A stretch of 64,000 nucleotides of DNA from Aphrocallistes beatrix (GCA_963281255.1 OY725490.1:6572001-6636000); one strand, 5' to 3'. Shown: positions 35,780 to 50,300, counted from the stretch's first letter. The notes: a model not told the origin generated them from the letters alone. Program-made: numbers and translations.

Positions 35780-37438
35780 ATGAACATTCTGCCTCACTCC
35801 TCTAACGATACTGGAGACCTCAAGAATAGTGTGTTGAAGCTAGTGCGAGAAGCTAAGCGCATGAAGCTAGAGGGGACGCTGGATCCAGACGGACTCATTA
35901 ACGGAGAAACGAAGTCACACCTTCCCGTACTGAGCCAAGCTCTCAACTCGTACTCTTTGCTACTCGCGAAATATCTGCACTCGAAAGGCTATGAACTGTT
36001 TGGTAAAACAGACTCGCGGTTTTTAGAGGTTGTCTACCGAATGTTACGCGACGAATTCAACTACAGACCTAAATTAACGAGACAGCAGTTCCTCACTGAT
36101 TCTGCTTTCATCGAACGCAAGATTCTATTCACCCTCGACCTTCTGAAACTCTGCCAGTCCAAGCATCAGGATCTGCAGCGGCTGAGTATCAAGGTGGCCA
36201 AGCCAACCACCAAACCCAAAGCAATAGATAAAGCCACACGACCGATCCGAATGCAGACCATCAAAGCTACGCAGTTGGATTCTGCGGATTTCCTCACCTC
36301 AGCACAGGATGAAATATTCCCCATCAGACCTGAGCCAGTTGTGACCACAGACCGCTTATTAAAAGCCTCAGCCAATTCAAGCCTAGCTCCTCTCTTCCAG
36401 CACAACATTCCAGTTCCTTCACAGCTGTTACCGCAATTTGATAATTCTCACCTCACCACACCATCAGATCCTGTATCAGTACACGATGATGAAATGCTCC
36501 CATCCCCCACCCCAAGACCTACCTCCTTCCCCACACTCGATTTCTTACACGACAGAGAACTTGACGTCACACCGTTACAGACCCCAGAGAAGCCTTCTAG
36601 AACCACAAAAACAGGACCGACGAGGGATGAGTTGAAAGAGGGAGTGCGGCGAATTCGTTTCCAGCTTGATCCCATCCCGGATATATCCAGTGAGGTGTCA
36701 GAAATAGAAGACATGCTATCAGACATAGCTCCAGAAGACCCGTTGCCTAAATGTGAGGATGAAAAGGTAGCTATAGCCACCTCAACAACTGGACTCTTTG
36801 ACTCTCCTCTACCTGAGAAAGTCGAAAAAGTTGAAAAACCATCTAAATCTTTTCACGCCCCATCGCCAAACATTTCAAATTTGGTAGAGCAGATGTCAGC
36901 TCGACTCGCTCTCCTCGAGACAAGATTGAAACACGTTGAGAGCACCCCGATTCCCCCGTTCAGCACTTCTCCCCCACCACAGGTGTCAACATCTGTTCCC
37001 ATCCCTCCATCCAGCTCTCCGACCATGACGTCATCACGTATTTACAATCCGCATAAATACTCAGATACAGATCCCATCTTTCAGAAACTGACAGGCAAAC
37101 TGACCACTTCGAAATGCTGCGCTTCTACCATATCTCCTTCACCATCTTTAGCCATTAGTCGCGAGCATTTTTCACCGCCATTATCCAAGAGAACTTTCAC
37201 AAATGATAGTCAATTGAGCAGAATAGAATCGGTTTTGCATAAGCATAATGCATCTTCAGTTTCTTCACTTTCTGACAGCCTATCTACCGAAATATCACAC
37301 CTTCCTCCTGCGTCACCTCCAACTCACGAGGATGAAGTGTTAACTGTTATGTTCAACTTGCGAAAAAGGGCAGAACGCGCCAGGGATATGCTAGAAACCG
37401 CGAATTCCAATCGCAAGAGGCTCCGCTACAAGTGTTGA
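35780..37438 (+). CDS. CEP44: Centrosomal protein CEP44
   Basis: About 552 aa from ATG 35780; the open frame extends upstream only through a TTG. The N-terminal ~130 residues form the CEP44 domain: GDLKNSVLKLVREAKRM, LPVLSQALNSYSLLLAKYL, DSRFLEVVYRMLRDEFNYRPKLTRQQF. This matches human CEP44 strongly (YKLLRDQFNYKPILTKKQF). The remainder is Pro/Ser/Thr-rich and probably disordered, with a short coiled coil near the middle (NLVEQMSARLALLETRLKHVE) and a helical C-terminus. CEP44 localises to the proximal centriole lumen and supports centriole-to-centrosome conversion. With TACC at 12.7 kb it is the second centrosomal gene here. Confidence 0.9.
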   Translation: MNILPHSSNDTGDLKNSVLKLVREAKRMKLEGTLDPDGLINGETKSHLPVLSQALNSYSLLLAKYLHSKGYELFGKTDSRFLEVVYRMLRDEFNYRPKLTRQQFLTDSAFIERKILFTLDLLKLCQSKHQDLQRLSIKVAKPTTKPKAIDKATRPIRMQTIKATQLDSADFLTSAQDEIFPIRPEPVVTTDRLLKASANSSLAPLFQHNIPVPSQLLPQFDNSHLTTPSDPVSVHDDEMLPSPTPRPTSFPTLDFLHDRELDVTPLQTPEKPSRTTKTGPTRDELKEGVRRIRFQLDPIPDISSEVSEIEDMLSDIAPEDPLPKCEDEKVAIATSTTGLFDSPLPEKVEKVEKPSKSFHAPSPNISNLVEQMSARLALLETRLKHVESTPIPPFSTSPPPQVSTSVPIPPSSSPTMTSSRIYNPHKYSDTDPIFQKLTGKLTTSKCCASTISPSPSLAISREHFSPPLSKRTFTNDSQLSRIESVLHKHNASSVSSLSDSLSTEISHLPPASPPTHEDEVLTVMFNLRKRAERARDMLETANSNRKRLRYKC

Positions 37439-38345
37439 TTGAGTCTAGTTTAACTTCAATTCGATGTATGAACGCATTCTTATTAACCTTGTGACTGATT
37501 ATTCCTGTACATCTCTGTTTTCCTTATATATCCTCATCAGTACCATGCGTACAAGTATCTACTAAATATCAGCAATCTATCTCGATTCTCTTCATTAATA
37601 GGATTAAGTATTGTAGAACAGTTTGGCAGGAAACTGATTTATTGCAAATTCAGTTGTTTGAATAGGAAATGCGATTTATTGAAATGAAAGAAATACCTTC
37701 ACCTTCCATTACAGGACAAATCCTTTTTGTAAGAATTAAAGAATTTCGCGAGATAACTTGAGAGTCATATGGATTATTACGATTGAAACTGTGGGTTTCT
37801 TTACAAATTAACTTCCAAAGCTCTCTATTCATTGCTCTTCTGCTCATGAAATATATTTCCGCGCGAATATCATCATAGAACCTTATATGCGTATAAAGAC
37901 AATACATATCCTACTTAGATGTAAATCAAATATTTGTTTCGACTTTACCATCGTTGTAGCATCAGAATTGAACAATTCTTGTTGGTTGTCCAGTACGATT
38001 ATACATTTACACACCTTCTGACATTGAATCACAAATATGCTTATTAAAGTATTAAAAGCGATATACATTGTATAATACATTCATTTGTATTGATCTCATG
38101 AATGAATGATTTTAAATTAAATACAAGATGTGATTTCATTTACTAACTTCTGACCCTAAAACCTTACATTATATTACTTGATAAAATCTAACATATTCAG
38201 TTTCTCTTTCTCATATGATGTTATACCCAATCGACTGATATATTATGTAATAACGGTCCTATGTAAGATGATTTAGAATTAGTAGTGGACGATCACTATA
38301 TAAATAGTTGGAAGAACTGCACACTGAGTATATGTCTATTCTGCA
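37439..38345. other. Spacer between CEP44 and NPC1 with two small minus-strand ORFs
   Basis: Apart from the overlapping ORFs at 37650-37907 and 37883-38080 (own entry), the sequence is AT-rich. The NPC1 promoter should lie in about 38100-38345, where I see no clear TATA box. Confidence 0.55.
37650..38080 (-). CDS. Possible small or two-part gene, unassigned
   Basis: Two overlapping minus-strand ORFs in different frames: 38080-37883 (65 aa, ending ...KQIFDLHLSRICIVFIRI) and 37907-37650 (85 aa, ...RFYDDIRAEIYFMSRRAMNRELWKLICKE...). Read in sequence, the first resembles the start of a FERM F1 lobe (VCKCIIVLDN...SKQIFDLHL). The second could continue it after a frame change or tiny intron near 37890. 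No standard-size intron fits, so this may be a decayed gene or two chance ORFs. There is no confident homology. Confidence 0.25.
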
Positions 38346-41300
38346 ATGAAGTCTACACAATACATTTATTTTGCCTTGTACATATTGGCCAGCATATTAC
38401 AGGTATGCTAATATATAATAAACTTTCATGTATGGAAATGAATTTTTTAAATATATATCTAGGTTTCAAATGCTGAGATATATGAGAAAGGCTACTGCAC
38501 TTGGTACAAGCAGTGTGGAACTGGTCACAATAATGGCAAACTGGACTGCTATTACAACCAGCCAGCGGTACTCCTGGATAAAGAATCAGATACTTTCAAA
38601 AAATTCGCTGAATTATGTCCCAGTATGATCAACACGCAAAATAGCTCAGATACGAGGGCGTGCTGTGACCTGGACATGCTGGAGACCCTAGAAAACTCGG
38701 TAGCCATACCCAAGCAGCTGCTCACCAGATGTCCGTCGTGTTATCATAATTTTCTGGATTTTTTCTGCCGCACGATTTGTTCTCCAGATGGATCTACCTT
38801 TCAGCAACCTGTCCTGACGAATGGCACAAATGGCGAAGTAGCAGTCGCTTCAACAACTATGTACATTGACCCAACTACAGCTGAAAAATTCTTTGATTCT
38901 TGTAAAGATGTTAGTTTCCCTCAATCAAGCAAAAAGGTACTTTTTTAAGAACTTCACTGCTAGCAGTTTTTGCAGCTGTTATTCTTTCGCGGAATTATGG
39001 CTGTTTTCCCTATTATTTCTATTCGATTAATTTATTTCTTCTTCTAGGCACTAGATTTGTTATGCGGAACCAGCGTGACCGAGTGCAGTGGGCTGAAATG
39101 GATGAATTACATGGGTAACATCAATAACGGACAATCCCCCTTTGAGATTCACTACAAGGACACTAAAGATGGACTGAAGGAAGGACAGAGTTTGTATAAA
39201 TACGAACCAGTTCCCTGTAACGCGGACTACAAGGGTACAGTCTGCAGTTGTCAGGATTGCACTCCTGCATGTCACCAGTATCCATCTCTACCTCCTGCAT
39301 ACAGAGAACCTGAAGTATTTGGGATGAAAGTCAGCTTGTTCACGGTTATCGTGGCTTTCTGTGTTTTCACAGTCGGTTTCGTAACGCTAGTTACTCTAGT
39401 CGGACTGATTATGTTCTTTATCAGAAGGTCGGGTGATTCTGAGGAGTCAGTAGCATTGCTGGATAAAGACGATGCAGACGATATTTGGGATGAAGGGTTT
39501 GGCCTACGGAGACCTCCTTGCGGTGTTTGCAGCTTAGGAAACCAGTTTGATTACCTTCTACGAAGCTGTTTCTTCTACTGGGGTTGTCTCGTAGCTAAGG
39601 TGCCCTGGCTTATCCTCATCATAGCGTTCATTCTAATCCTCCCATTCTGCTTCGGAATTTTTCTAATGAAAGTGACGACTGATCCTGTTAAGCTGTGGTC
39701 AGCTCCTGAGAACCAAGCTAGGATAGAGAAGAATTATTTTGACGAACATTTCGGACCGTTTTACCGTAATGAGATGCTGATATTTACCAGTGATAATCTC
39801 ACATCAACCAACTATACTCTGTTTCAAAGCATAGGTGATAAATCAGGTTTTCCAGTAGAATTTGGGCACATGTTCCAGAAAGATATACTACAAGAGGTGA
39901 TGAAATTTTATTTGAATGGGGATTGGAGATATTTATTTTATTTTGTTTACTATTTAGATACTTGAGATTCAGAACCATTTGACATATATGAAAGTACCGT
40001 TTGGGAATACCACCATCACACTGGAGGATATCTGCTTCAAGCCACTATCACCTCAGAACAAGAACTGTACCATTATGAGTGTGTTGCAATATTTCCAGAA
40101 TTCTCCTACCAAGCTCAACTCCACTGAGAAAAGTTTGAACGGAGATGAGATTGATTACCTTTCTCACATCTACAACTGTAATAGGTTCATTCTGCTCGTT
40201 TTATCCTAAGACTAAGAGTCTGTTGATGATTTTTACTGTATCTTCCGTCTAGGAACCCAACTTCCATTCACGATACTTCGCTTCCTATTCCATGTATGGC
40301 TGAATTCGGAGGTCCTGTTTTTTCCAATGTCATACTTGGAGGATATGGAGGTAAGAATATGTTGTTGTGCAATGTATTTATTTGATTATTTGGTTTTGGG
40401 TCTTACATAATGTTTATTGGTGGTATATTACTGGCCAATGCTGTGGAGATAATTGCAAACGTTGTATTATCGAATCGATTAATATGAGGGCATTACTGAT
40501 ACATTCTAAAATTATTTACAGTAATCTTGTTGTAATTCTATCTTGTCGGATGAGCTGATCTGGCGAGATATGGTCTGATCTGGATCAATTACTTCTTAAT
40601 TAATGTTCTTGTAATATAATAATATCATAGATGATGCCATATTTGGACATTAACATTTAGTTTTTAAAACAAACTCGTTTGGGGAATTGAAATTGTCCGT
40701 CACTATTAGGCAACCATTGTACTAATTACCTAATTCCATTTTTACACAATGGTGATAATCAATACAGCATGATTACCACATCAAGAAATTTTTAACGACT
40801 AATGGTTTCTTATAATTATTCTGTCTAATGTATTAACAATGTATCCAAACTTCCGACAGGATAATGCCATATTGCCAGTATTGTTTAACAATACAATGCA
40901 AGAGAAAACGAGCCCATAGTACTTAGAATCCCAAAAAGCGGGACATAATGACGAATTTTCGTGTAAAAACGGGATGCTCGTGAAAATTAGTTCAATAAAA
41001 GAATGAAAAAAAGCGGAACGTCACGCCAGAAACAGAACGGTTGTGCAAATCACATATTGTTATTAAGCACCTGCATCAACTTAATTACTCGACGTAGTCT
41101 GATTATATCATTTAGTTAAGTGAGCATATTTTTTCCATTTTAACTTGAAATCATCTCACTTTTACTCTTGTGGGATGATTCATAAGGTCAATGTACGTTT
41201 TACCACACTCAATACACGTTAGACTTTTACATACAAAATATTTAGTTACCGTTTTACCTGTTTTGTTAGAAAACAAATTCAACCAATCAGCATACGAGAC

Positions 41301-44300
41301 TGCTACAGCTGTCATTGTAACCTTTGTCGTACAGAACAATATCAATGATGCGGATAATCAGGAAGCCAAAGCATGGGAGCAACAGTGAGTATCTTATCTG
41401 AGCCGTTTAAGCATAAAAATTGTTTGAAAAATTGAGGGCATTTAATTGATCTTTTTATGTTAATCTTTAAATCTTAAATAAATAGTTGATAAATAGTAAA
41501 ATAATAGTAATTAATAAATATAAAATGACTGAATCTATTTCTGTGTTTTAGGTATATTGCATATATGCAGAATTATACACGTTTTGGAAGCCGAAATAAT
41601 CTTACAGTCTCTTTCCTATCAGAGGTATGTTATATCTGACTAGTAAATCTTATTTTCAATTATTTTTAGTTTGCCAACTATACTATGTATAGTGTCCAAC
41701 TTCTGAAATGAGTGCTTCCCTTTTTTTAAAAATAATATATTTCTCTTAGAGATCTCTTGAAGACGAGATAAACCGAGAATCACAATCAGATATTGCTACG
41801 ATTGTTATTAGTTATGTCATCATGTTCGCCTATATCGTCATCTTCATTGGAAAGATACCTAACTACAAACATTTCTGCTACGACTTTCTAGTAAGTCCTC
41901 TAATCTATCGATCCTATTCTTAACAACCCATTTTACTGTATAATTTTCTTCCAGATTCGTAGTAAACTTTTCATTGGATTGTTTGGGGTACTCATTGTCA
42001 TCTTATCCGTGCTATCCAGTATTGGATTGGCTTGCTATTACGGAGAGAGTGTTACGCTGATTGTAGTGGAAGTGCTTCCTTTCTTGGTGCTCGCAGTGGG
42101 TGTAGACAACATCTTCATCCTGGTGCACTCAGTAGAGGTGAGTAGAACAGTAGTTTCAGAAACTCTTAGTTAGGAATTGCAACCTGTGTTAAACTGTATC
42201 TATTAGGATGAGTTGTCTGCACATTTCGAAGAGCCTACCTACAAGATAGTCGGGGTAGCTCTGAGCAAGGTAGCGCCTAGCATCACTCTCACTGCTCTAT
42301 CCGAGACGGTTGCCTTCTTTATAGGTAAGGGACACATCTCTAACTATCCATACGATACACTTTCACGTACTTAACTTCATTTCTTTAGGAGCAATATCTT
42401 CTATGCCAGCTGTGCGAACTTTCTCACTGTTCGCTGGCCAAGCCATCTTCATCGACTTCTTATTGCAAGTGAGTATTCTGATTTTATTATCTGTTATACC
42501 GTGTGTTGTATATATACGTCATTTGTTTTTAGTTATCAGTATTCGTCGCAATCCTATCCATTGACGTAGCCAGACAAAAGGTATTTGAATCTCTTTATCA
42601 GAAAGTTATTATATTGAAAATGAATTACAATCAATTTATCTTTTTCTAGCAAAGTCGTCCTGAACTGTTTTGCTGTGCTCGACTTCCACAACCTGAAGAC
42701 ATGGATCGTCAGGTGATTCTGAACAGTGAGAACGACAGCTGTCATCCTACCAATGTACTCGATGAGGGACTGATTCGATTCTTTATTCGAACTATCTACT
42801 CTCCTTTCATCTTATTCCCTCCAGTCAAAATCATTGTGGTGAGTATAGTATCTCCAATAATAAGTTAAAGAATAGAGATATCAGAAATATTTAAATTTTT
42901 TATGGTTGTTTCTAGATGATAGTTTTCATTGGAACTTTCTTGCTGAGTATTTACGCTACAGTTCATTTATCACTTGGGCTTGAGCAAACTCTTTCAGTGC
43001 CAAAGGTGAGTCGAATTTTGTTGGGGTTTTTTATGTCTATAATCTCTGTTAATATATCTTGAATTTAGGATTCGTACGTACTCAACTACTTCAATGATTT
43101 GAACACATACCTACATGTCGGATCTCCAGTGTATTTCGTGATAAAATCCGGTTACAATTACTCTACTCAGGAGGGAATGAATAATGTGAGACTACACCGA
43201 TCTTAATCCCATATACGTACGTAACTTCATGTGTTTGATTACTTTTCTTCTTATATAGATTTGCACACAAGCTGGATGCAGTAACGTTTCAATGTTGTCC
43301 CAAATAAGCGTAGACGTCAATAGTCCTGATTAGTAAGTAGTAATGATTCATTCTCTTTGTTTTACATTTTTTTGATCATTACATAATCCATTTTGTGTAG
43401 TTATCACATCGCTACAAACCCTAGTTCTTGGGTTGACACTTACATCGATTGGCTAGATCCATCCGTCTCTTGTTGCAGATTCCATAATGGAAATCACAGT
43501 AATTTCTGTTCTTATTCTGGTATGTTGCTTGAGTTTGATAATATTATACACCCTTAGTAGGATCTCGGGTTACGTTACAAAACTAAATTATTTTAATGAT
43601 ACCATAATAGTTAGAATCAGCTTAGTTTAAATAAATAGTGGTTGAATTAAAATCATTTGATTTGTATTACCTTTATTACAAGATGGGAGGAACCTACAGT
43701 AAAACCTTGGGTGTAAGCTTACTCGTTCAGTTCGTTTGTTTCTTTTTTGCTTCTGTTTTGAAGACAGAGAAATTTTACGACCTCGCTGGTTCTCTAACCA
43801 CAATTGGACTTGTCCTGCATAGTTACTTGTCAGGAAACAAATCTTGGCAACATTTGATCCAAACTGGTATGATCTTAACTTGGGCGACTCGTCTCGGTTC
43901 TTACCTGCTAACAAGAACTCTACTGGTTGGCGATTGGCGTTTCGACCGTATCAAGCATAAGCCTGTCATATTTTTCTTCTACTGGCTGGTACAAGGGGTT
44001 TGGGTATTCTTGAACCTACTTCCTAGCCTCAGTATGGAGAAACATCCGGTTACCGATGTGGTAATATCCAGGAGACTAATGATTGGATGGGGTTTGTGGG
44101 GGTTTGGTTTTCTCCTTGAGTCTATCTCTGATCTTCAGAAGTTCTTCTTTCGCATGTATCCTGAGAATGCTGACAAATGGCTCGATACAGGGCTATACAG
44201 TGTGATCCGCTATCCCAACTATCTGGGCGAGATTATACATTGGGTTGGTTTGTTCATTTCGGCTTCTGATAGCTTTACTTCAAAGAAAGAATATTTGACT

Positions 44301-47300
44301 GTCATTTCTCCTCTCTTTACCATTCTCCTACTCACCAGAATTTCCGGTATCCCACCCTTGGAGCTTCGTAATTATAACCGTTTTCGCGAGAATCAACAGT
44401 ATAAAGCGCACATCCGCAACACATATCTCATGATCCCTTACATCTACTAGACTTTATTTGATATGTATCATTCGTTGGATTATTTTACAAATTATGTGTG
44501 TTGTTTAATTGTGAAGTTTGTGTAAAACCTTTAGGATTTTAGTTTAAGTTAACTTACTACTTTGTATTGACTATTTTAAATTTAAATTTACTTTGATTCA
44601 TGGAGTGTCTACCATTGGGGTAGACACGGGTTGTCTCATTTTGCGAAACTTCTCACTCTGATATTTCAAATTAGGACTGGAAATTAGTTACAAATTAGCA
44701 TTTTTCTTTGCAAATATGTTTTAATTATGTATCTTCGAGCAATGTGTTCCTACCGATTAAATCTATGAGTATTTACTTCGTATGGCTATACTTTAGATGC
44801 AAATTTCTCTACCTCATGTACTCCCTGCCTATCAACAACCCAAACTCGACCAGATCCAGACCAGTTCGTGAAGTATCTCCCTTGGTTCCTTTCTGACATT
44901 CCTGGAACTACTCAATCATCTTGTACCAAAGGGTGAGCTATTAGTCATAAGTATTTTTTGTTTGAGATACAACTTTTTAAAAAATATATGTCGGTTATTT
45001 CTATAACAGACAATCGAAATAGTTTTGCTTGAGCAAATGAATTTGCTGAAACAAGCATTCTGGTGAAGTCTGACATACGTAAACGAATTAAGTACAAACA
45101 ACAGTAAACTTGCTGTCCGCAATTACAAACAGATTACTCCATATGACTAATTAGGGATAATATATATATTATATTATATTATATTATTCATTAACATGAT
45201 TTGTAATTAGATCAGGGAGAGTTTCTTCTGGGAAAATAATCAAGTTGGATGATATAAGATGTCTCTGATCATTTGAGAATAGTTTATATAAAAAAAGATA
45301 AATAGTTCTTATTGTATTCAATTATAAATTATTAAATATGGACTTCATCACTAGCACCATTAACTCGGTATACGTAGGATTGTTTGGATTTTTCGTAGTA
45401 CCTGGTATTCTCCTTGCCTTATTTTGGAGTGGATTCGTTGCAAAACGTCTGATTGACTATTATCGCGATTACAGAAAGTTGTTAATTAATTGGAATCGAA
45501 ATCCAGATGAGTTTTATAACGATCTCTTCAACTGCAAAATCAAGCTAGTCCTCTACTCATTTTTTCTCGCCATCGTCTTACCTGAGCTTGTAACCATTTT
45601 CAGCTATTCAACTGGACTCCTCATTTTCAATTATAGACCAACTTTGGGCCTCAATTCATTTATTCTTCAGAACATCTCTTTAAATTGTCCCGAATTCGGA
45701 GGTGAAGTCTGGGAGTTTGAACTTGTCAATCCTATTATCGCGTTCTTCATGGGCTTGGGGGACGTAGCGATTTGTTTAACTTTGATCTTGTTGATAGGCC
45801 TTCTGAAATTCATCTTTCTAGCTTATCAGAGTATTAATAATTATAAGAGTGTGAAAAATTTCTTGATTACCTACTCATTTTTCCCTCCTTTTCTTCTGGT
45901 CCTTAGTATAGCCCCGCACACCCAGATATTGTCCAAAATATTGACGCCTGCAATCATGATTTATTTAATCAAACTGCTTTTGCAACATAAGAAGCAATAT
46001 TTCCTCATTTTGAAATGGAGATGTGATGACGCGTTCATCCTACGGGAAGAGTCCAGTTACGCTAGACATTCACAAGTTAGAAGAAACTCGAAATTATCGT
46101 TCAACCTCCTTTTTGCATCATTTATTTTCTTCGCCATTACTATGTGCATAAATAAGTTCAGTTCTCTAGCCGCAATGTTACTCACAGAGCAGTCCAAGCT
46201 CGTGATGAGAGCTTTTAACCTAGATCTCAACTTAGCTTTTCTTGACTGCAGGTTTCAGAATGTAATTTATAAGATTGAATACGTAGCTGACCTTATTAAT
46301 CCATTTCTGGCGCTGGTAGGATCGGTTCTCTACTCGCTTCCCCTATTTGGCGTCACACTGGGTTTTCTCGTGTTTACTCTGTACAGAAAGGCCAAACCAC
46401 GGCAAACCAGATTCGACGGGAACGCTTCGTATCTTAGCTCCAACGCTTAAGTTGAGGAGTTCATTTCATTATTATTTTGCTATTCCAGTTTGGCTTAAAT
46501 TTAAAACCTCCTTGTCTAATATTACCCAATTAATTTGTATTGAATAACTATCTTTCTACTCTCGCATTTGTTGTGGCTATGCATATTAGTACAAACAATA
46601 CATAGTATTATATTGTAAACATATTTAGTTGCAATAATATTTCCCCTGGCATGAGTTGGGGATATATCCTATGGTTTATTGCACAACTTGTTTATCGTTA
46701 TTTGCTAAACTTTTGAACTCTCAAATATCGCAATCACTTTTATATGCTTACAAAGTTTCGTCTTTATAAATAGTTTCAATTACAAACTTTTCATTAAATT
46801 GATATCACACTAAATTCGGCCCAAATGGTTTCAAACGAACATATAGTAAGGATTGCATATATTTCTTTATTCGCCATCATAGGAATACCATGCACCATTA
46901 TGCTATTTTTCTGGTTGCTTTTTATCATATATCGCATTCGGGATCTCATCAAAAAATATAACAAACTCCGCTTGTATTCAAAATTGTATCCTGATTCCTA
47001 TTTGAAATTCTTCAACTGTAAAGTCAAACTTATTCTCTATTCCTTCTTTTTCTTTCTTTTGATATCTGAGTTAATGTCCGCTTTTGGTTTCTGTCTCGGT
47101 TCTCTTTTGCATATTAATTACTCTCCAATCCCTTCCAAGAATCTTAATCACATTCCGCTCAACTGCACCAATGACATAATCGAGGTATGGGAAGCTGAGT
47201 TGGCTGATCCATCTGTAGCCGTTTCTTATGCGTTTAACCATACATCTTTATGCATGATAGGAATTATGTTGGTTGGATTGTTGAAGTTTATCTTCTTAGC

Positions 47301-50300
47301 TTATCAGAATGAGAGGAATTTTAAAGATGTCAAGTTTTTCGTAATAACAAACCTGTTCTTCCTTCCCATTATTTTTGCTCTTTGTGTTATCCCACAGACA
47401 CAAATAATCTCAAAACTATTAACACCTATATACCCCTGCATTCTGTTCTTTTTGATTTTGAAGCATCGGAAGCAGTACATCCTCATTTTGAAATGGAGAT
47501 GTGATGATGCTCAGTTAGCTCAGGATGAAATTAGCTACAGATATCATTCGAAAATTAAAAGTAATTCGCTAATTTCCTTCAACATTATCACTATGGGCTT
47601 TTTCATATTTTTAATTTCGAACATTCTAAGCATGTTTCCTTCCTTATTTCCAATGTTACTGACAGACAAATCTAAATACGTTATGAGGGCTTACAACATG
47701 GATCTGAACTTGGCGTTTTTAACCTGTCCTATTCAGCAGATCATCTACAATGCACGGATAACCATAGACAATCTGGTGCCATTCATTGTACTGCTTGGAA
47801 CCGTCGTCTACACTATGCCTATATTTGTCGTTTCAATTGGTGTACTCATTCACTACGTTAGTCCCAATTATAGTCGCGTTGCACTTAATTTTATCCGACC
47901 TGGAGGGATCATTTGAATGTATTAATATTGCATTTTGTGGTCATTTATCTTACATCCTATTCTTAATTCTATTCATTTATTATTTCCCCTTTTCTTTCTT
48001 TTGTATCATTTCATTAAATTAAGTAATTTACTTGGTCTTTTTATCCTATTTGGGTAATAGTTTTTTCAATAAAATTAACTGACAAATGTCTAATAAGTTT
48101 GTTCAAATGTTATTTTTAAAATACGTAGGTTATCTGATGAGAAATATTTTTATAATGCTCTTACCAAGAATTACCAATTTACTTTTTTAAATTACAGTGC
48201 TTACTGCTTACAATTAAGTATTTCGTATGTAACTTGTTGAAAAAGTCCATGTAGAAACCAAGTTTGATAGATTCAATTTTTCCCAGAGAGATTACAGTAT
48301 TCACTAATTTATGTCATTGGCATTCCGCTCTTGATCCTTGCCTTGTATCACCTCTGTGGGATATGCGTATAATAAATATAGATGTCTCAGAAATTCTACC
48401 CATGTTATATCCATCTGATTTCTCTTAGGATTTTCTCAACTGTAGACTTAATGATCGTATTTTCTTTCTTTTTCTCTCTTCTAATTTCTGAGATCATATC
48501 TTTGATTGCGTTAAATAATGCTTTTGTTTTGTGTTATGCAAAGTAAACCATCAAGGAGATAATACGTAAAATCTGATCATTTCTCCTTGGTAGGAATTTC
48601 TCTGCATATTAGCATGCTCTAAGAATGACACATTTGACTGTGAACTAGCTCTGTGAAATGATGAGCTATAGTGGTGCTTAGCATGATTTTCAAGACAATT
48701 TACAATATTGAACTACACATCTAATTTGAACTCAAGATTCCAGAAAATGAGAGAAGGAAGTGTTTGCTTAGAATAGCTATTTGAATGCAGTATTTAATTA
48801 GTTTTCAAGATGATGTCTGCAGTAACTTGAGCGCCATAAATGTCGAGGTTTCTCTTTGATACGCAGTATTCGTATTTAACCTTCATCATCGATTTTCTAT
48901 GCTTGAATACGTAGTATAAATATAATATCTGTTTAGAATCAACAAGAATCTCTAAAATTTGCTTAAAAATGCATCTACTACTCCAAATTTGTAATTTTAT
49001 TTATTTTCTCTCAGCTGTCATATTTGTAACACCATGTCTGGTGTTTACAACTTTTTGGTTGGTATATATTATATATAGAATTTTTCAACTATACAAGAAA
49101 TATAAAAAACTCCGTCTGTATTCAGAGCTATATCCAGCTGATTTCTACATGGACTTTTTCAACTGTAAAGTTAAGTTTGTCATATATTCCTTTCTGCTCT
49201 TCATCTTGATATCTGAGTTGGTATCTGTGGTAGGGTATTCTGCTGCATCGCTTTTATTGATTTCACAATCCTCTTATCAGATTCCTTCGCCATATCCTCT
49301 TTACATTCCTTTGAATTGCACTGACGGCATTATTGAGTTGTGGCAGGTTGAAATGTCTAATCCGTTGGCAGCGCTTTTTTCTGCAACTGGAAACATTGCG
49401 ATTTTAGTGTTGTATTTTTTGTTGACTAGTCTCATGAATTTTATATTCCTAGCTTACCAGCATAAGACTAATCATATCAAAGTGGGAAGTATCTTCAAAA
49501 AGTTATCTTGTATTACGCCTCTTCTATTTATACTTTCTTCAATCCCCCAAGCACAAATCTTAGGAAAAATATTGATACCATTTTTTGCCATCATATTTTT
49601 TCTATTGTTTTTAAAACACCAAAAACGCTATGTCCTCATTCTGAAATGGAGATGCGACGATGCTTCAATATTACAAGATAAAATTAGTTTTACATATCAC
49701 TCTAAGATTAGGAGAAACTCTGAAATCTCAATTCATTTGGTAGCTGTTGGCTTAGCTATATTACTACTTGCCATGGTGCTGACACAGTTCACTTCCCTGC
49801 TGCCGATGTTACTTACAGAAAAGTCGAAATACTTGACAAGAACCTTCAGCCTAGATCTTAACCTATCATTTCTAGATTGCGCCGGCCAACAAATTATCTA
49901 CTTTATTTGCTCTGTCATAGACATGGTCGTACCATTGTTAGTTCTAGTTGGTTTTATTATATACAATCTTCCTCTGATTGCTGTCTCCTTCAGTTTAATT
50001 GTTTTCTATTTATGTAAAAGATGCTGGAGTGTTGAATCCTTTTACTTCAGAGTTTAGGAAGCACTCAATAATTATTTTATCACATGTTTTATGATCTCTA
50101 TACATATTTGTGAAAAATCATTAGTTTTTAAATAAGTTGAATCTATGAAATTTGTTAGTGTTCTCGAAATTGGCGCCTGAACTAGGTCCTCATTACACAA
50201 TGGACGCGTCCTATAAGTTGATCATTTCCGGGTGGGCACGTGCCCCTAAAATAACCTAGTCACGTCTAGGTCTCTTTGTTATCACTGAGCTAGATGGCGT

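Noticed and set aside
45160..45190. TATATTATATTATATTATATTATT tract upstream of 7TM gene A as a promoter
   Set aside because: It is a simple repeat about 150 bp from the ATG; the box at 45295 is better placed.
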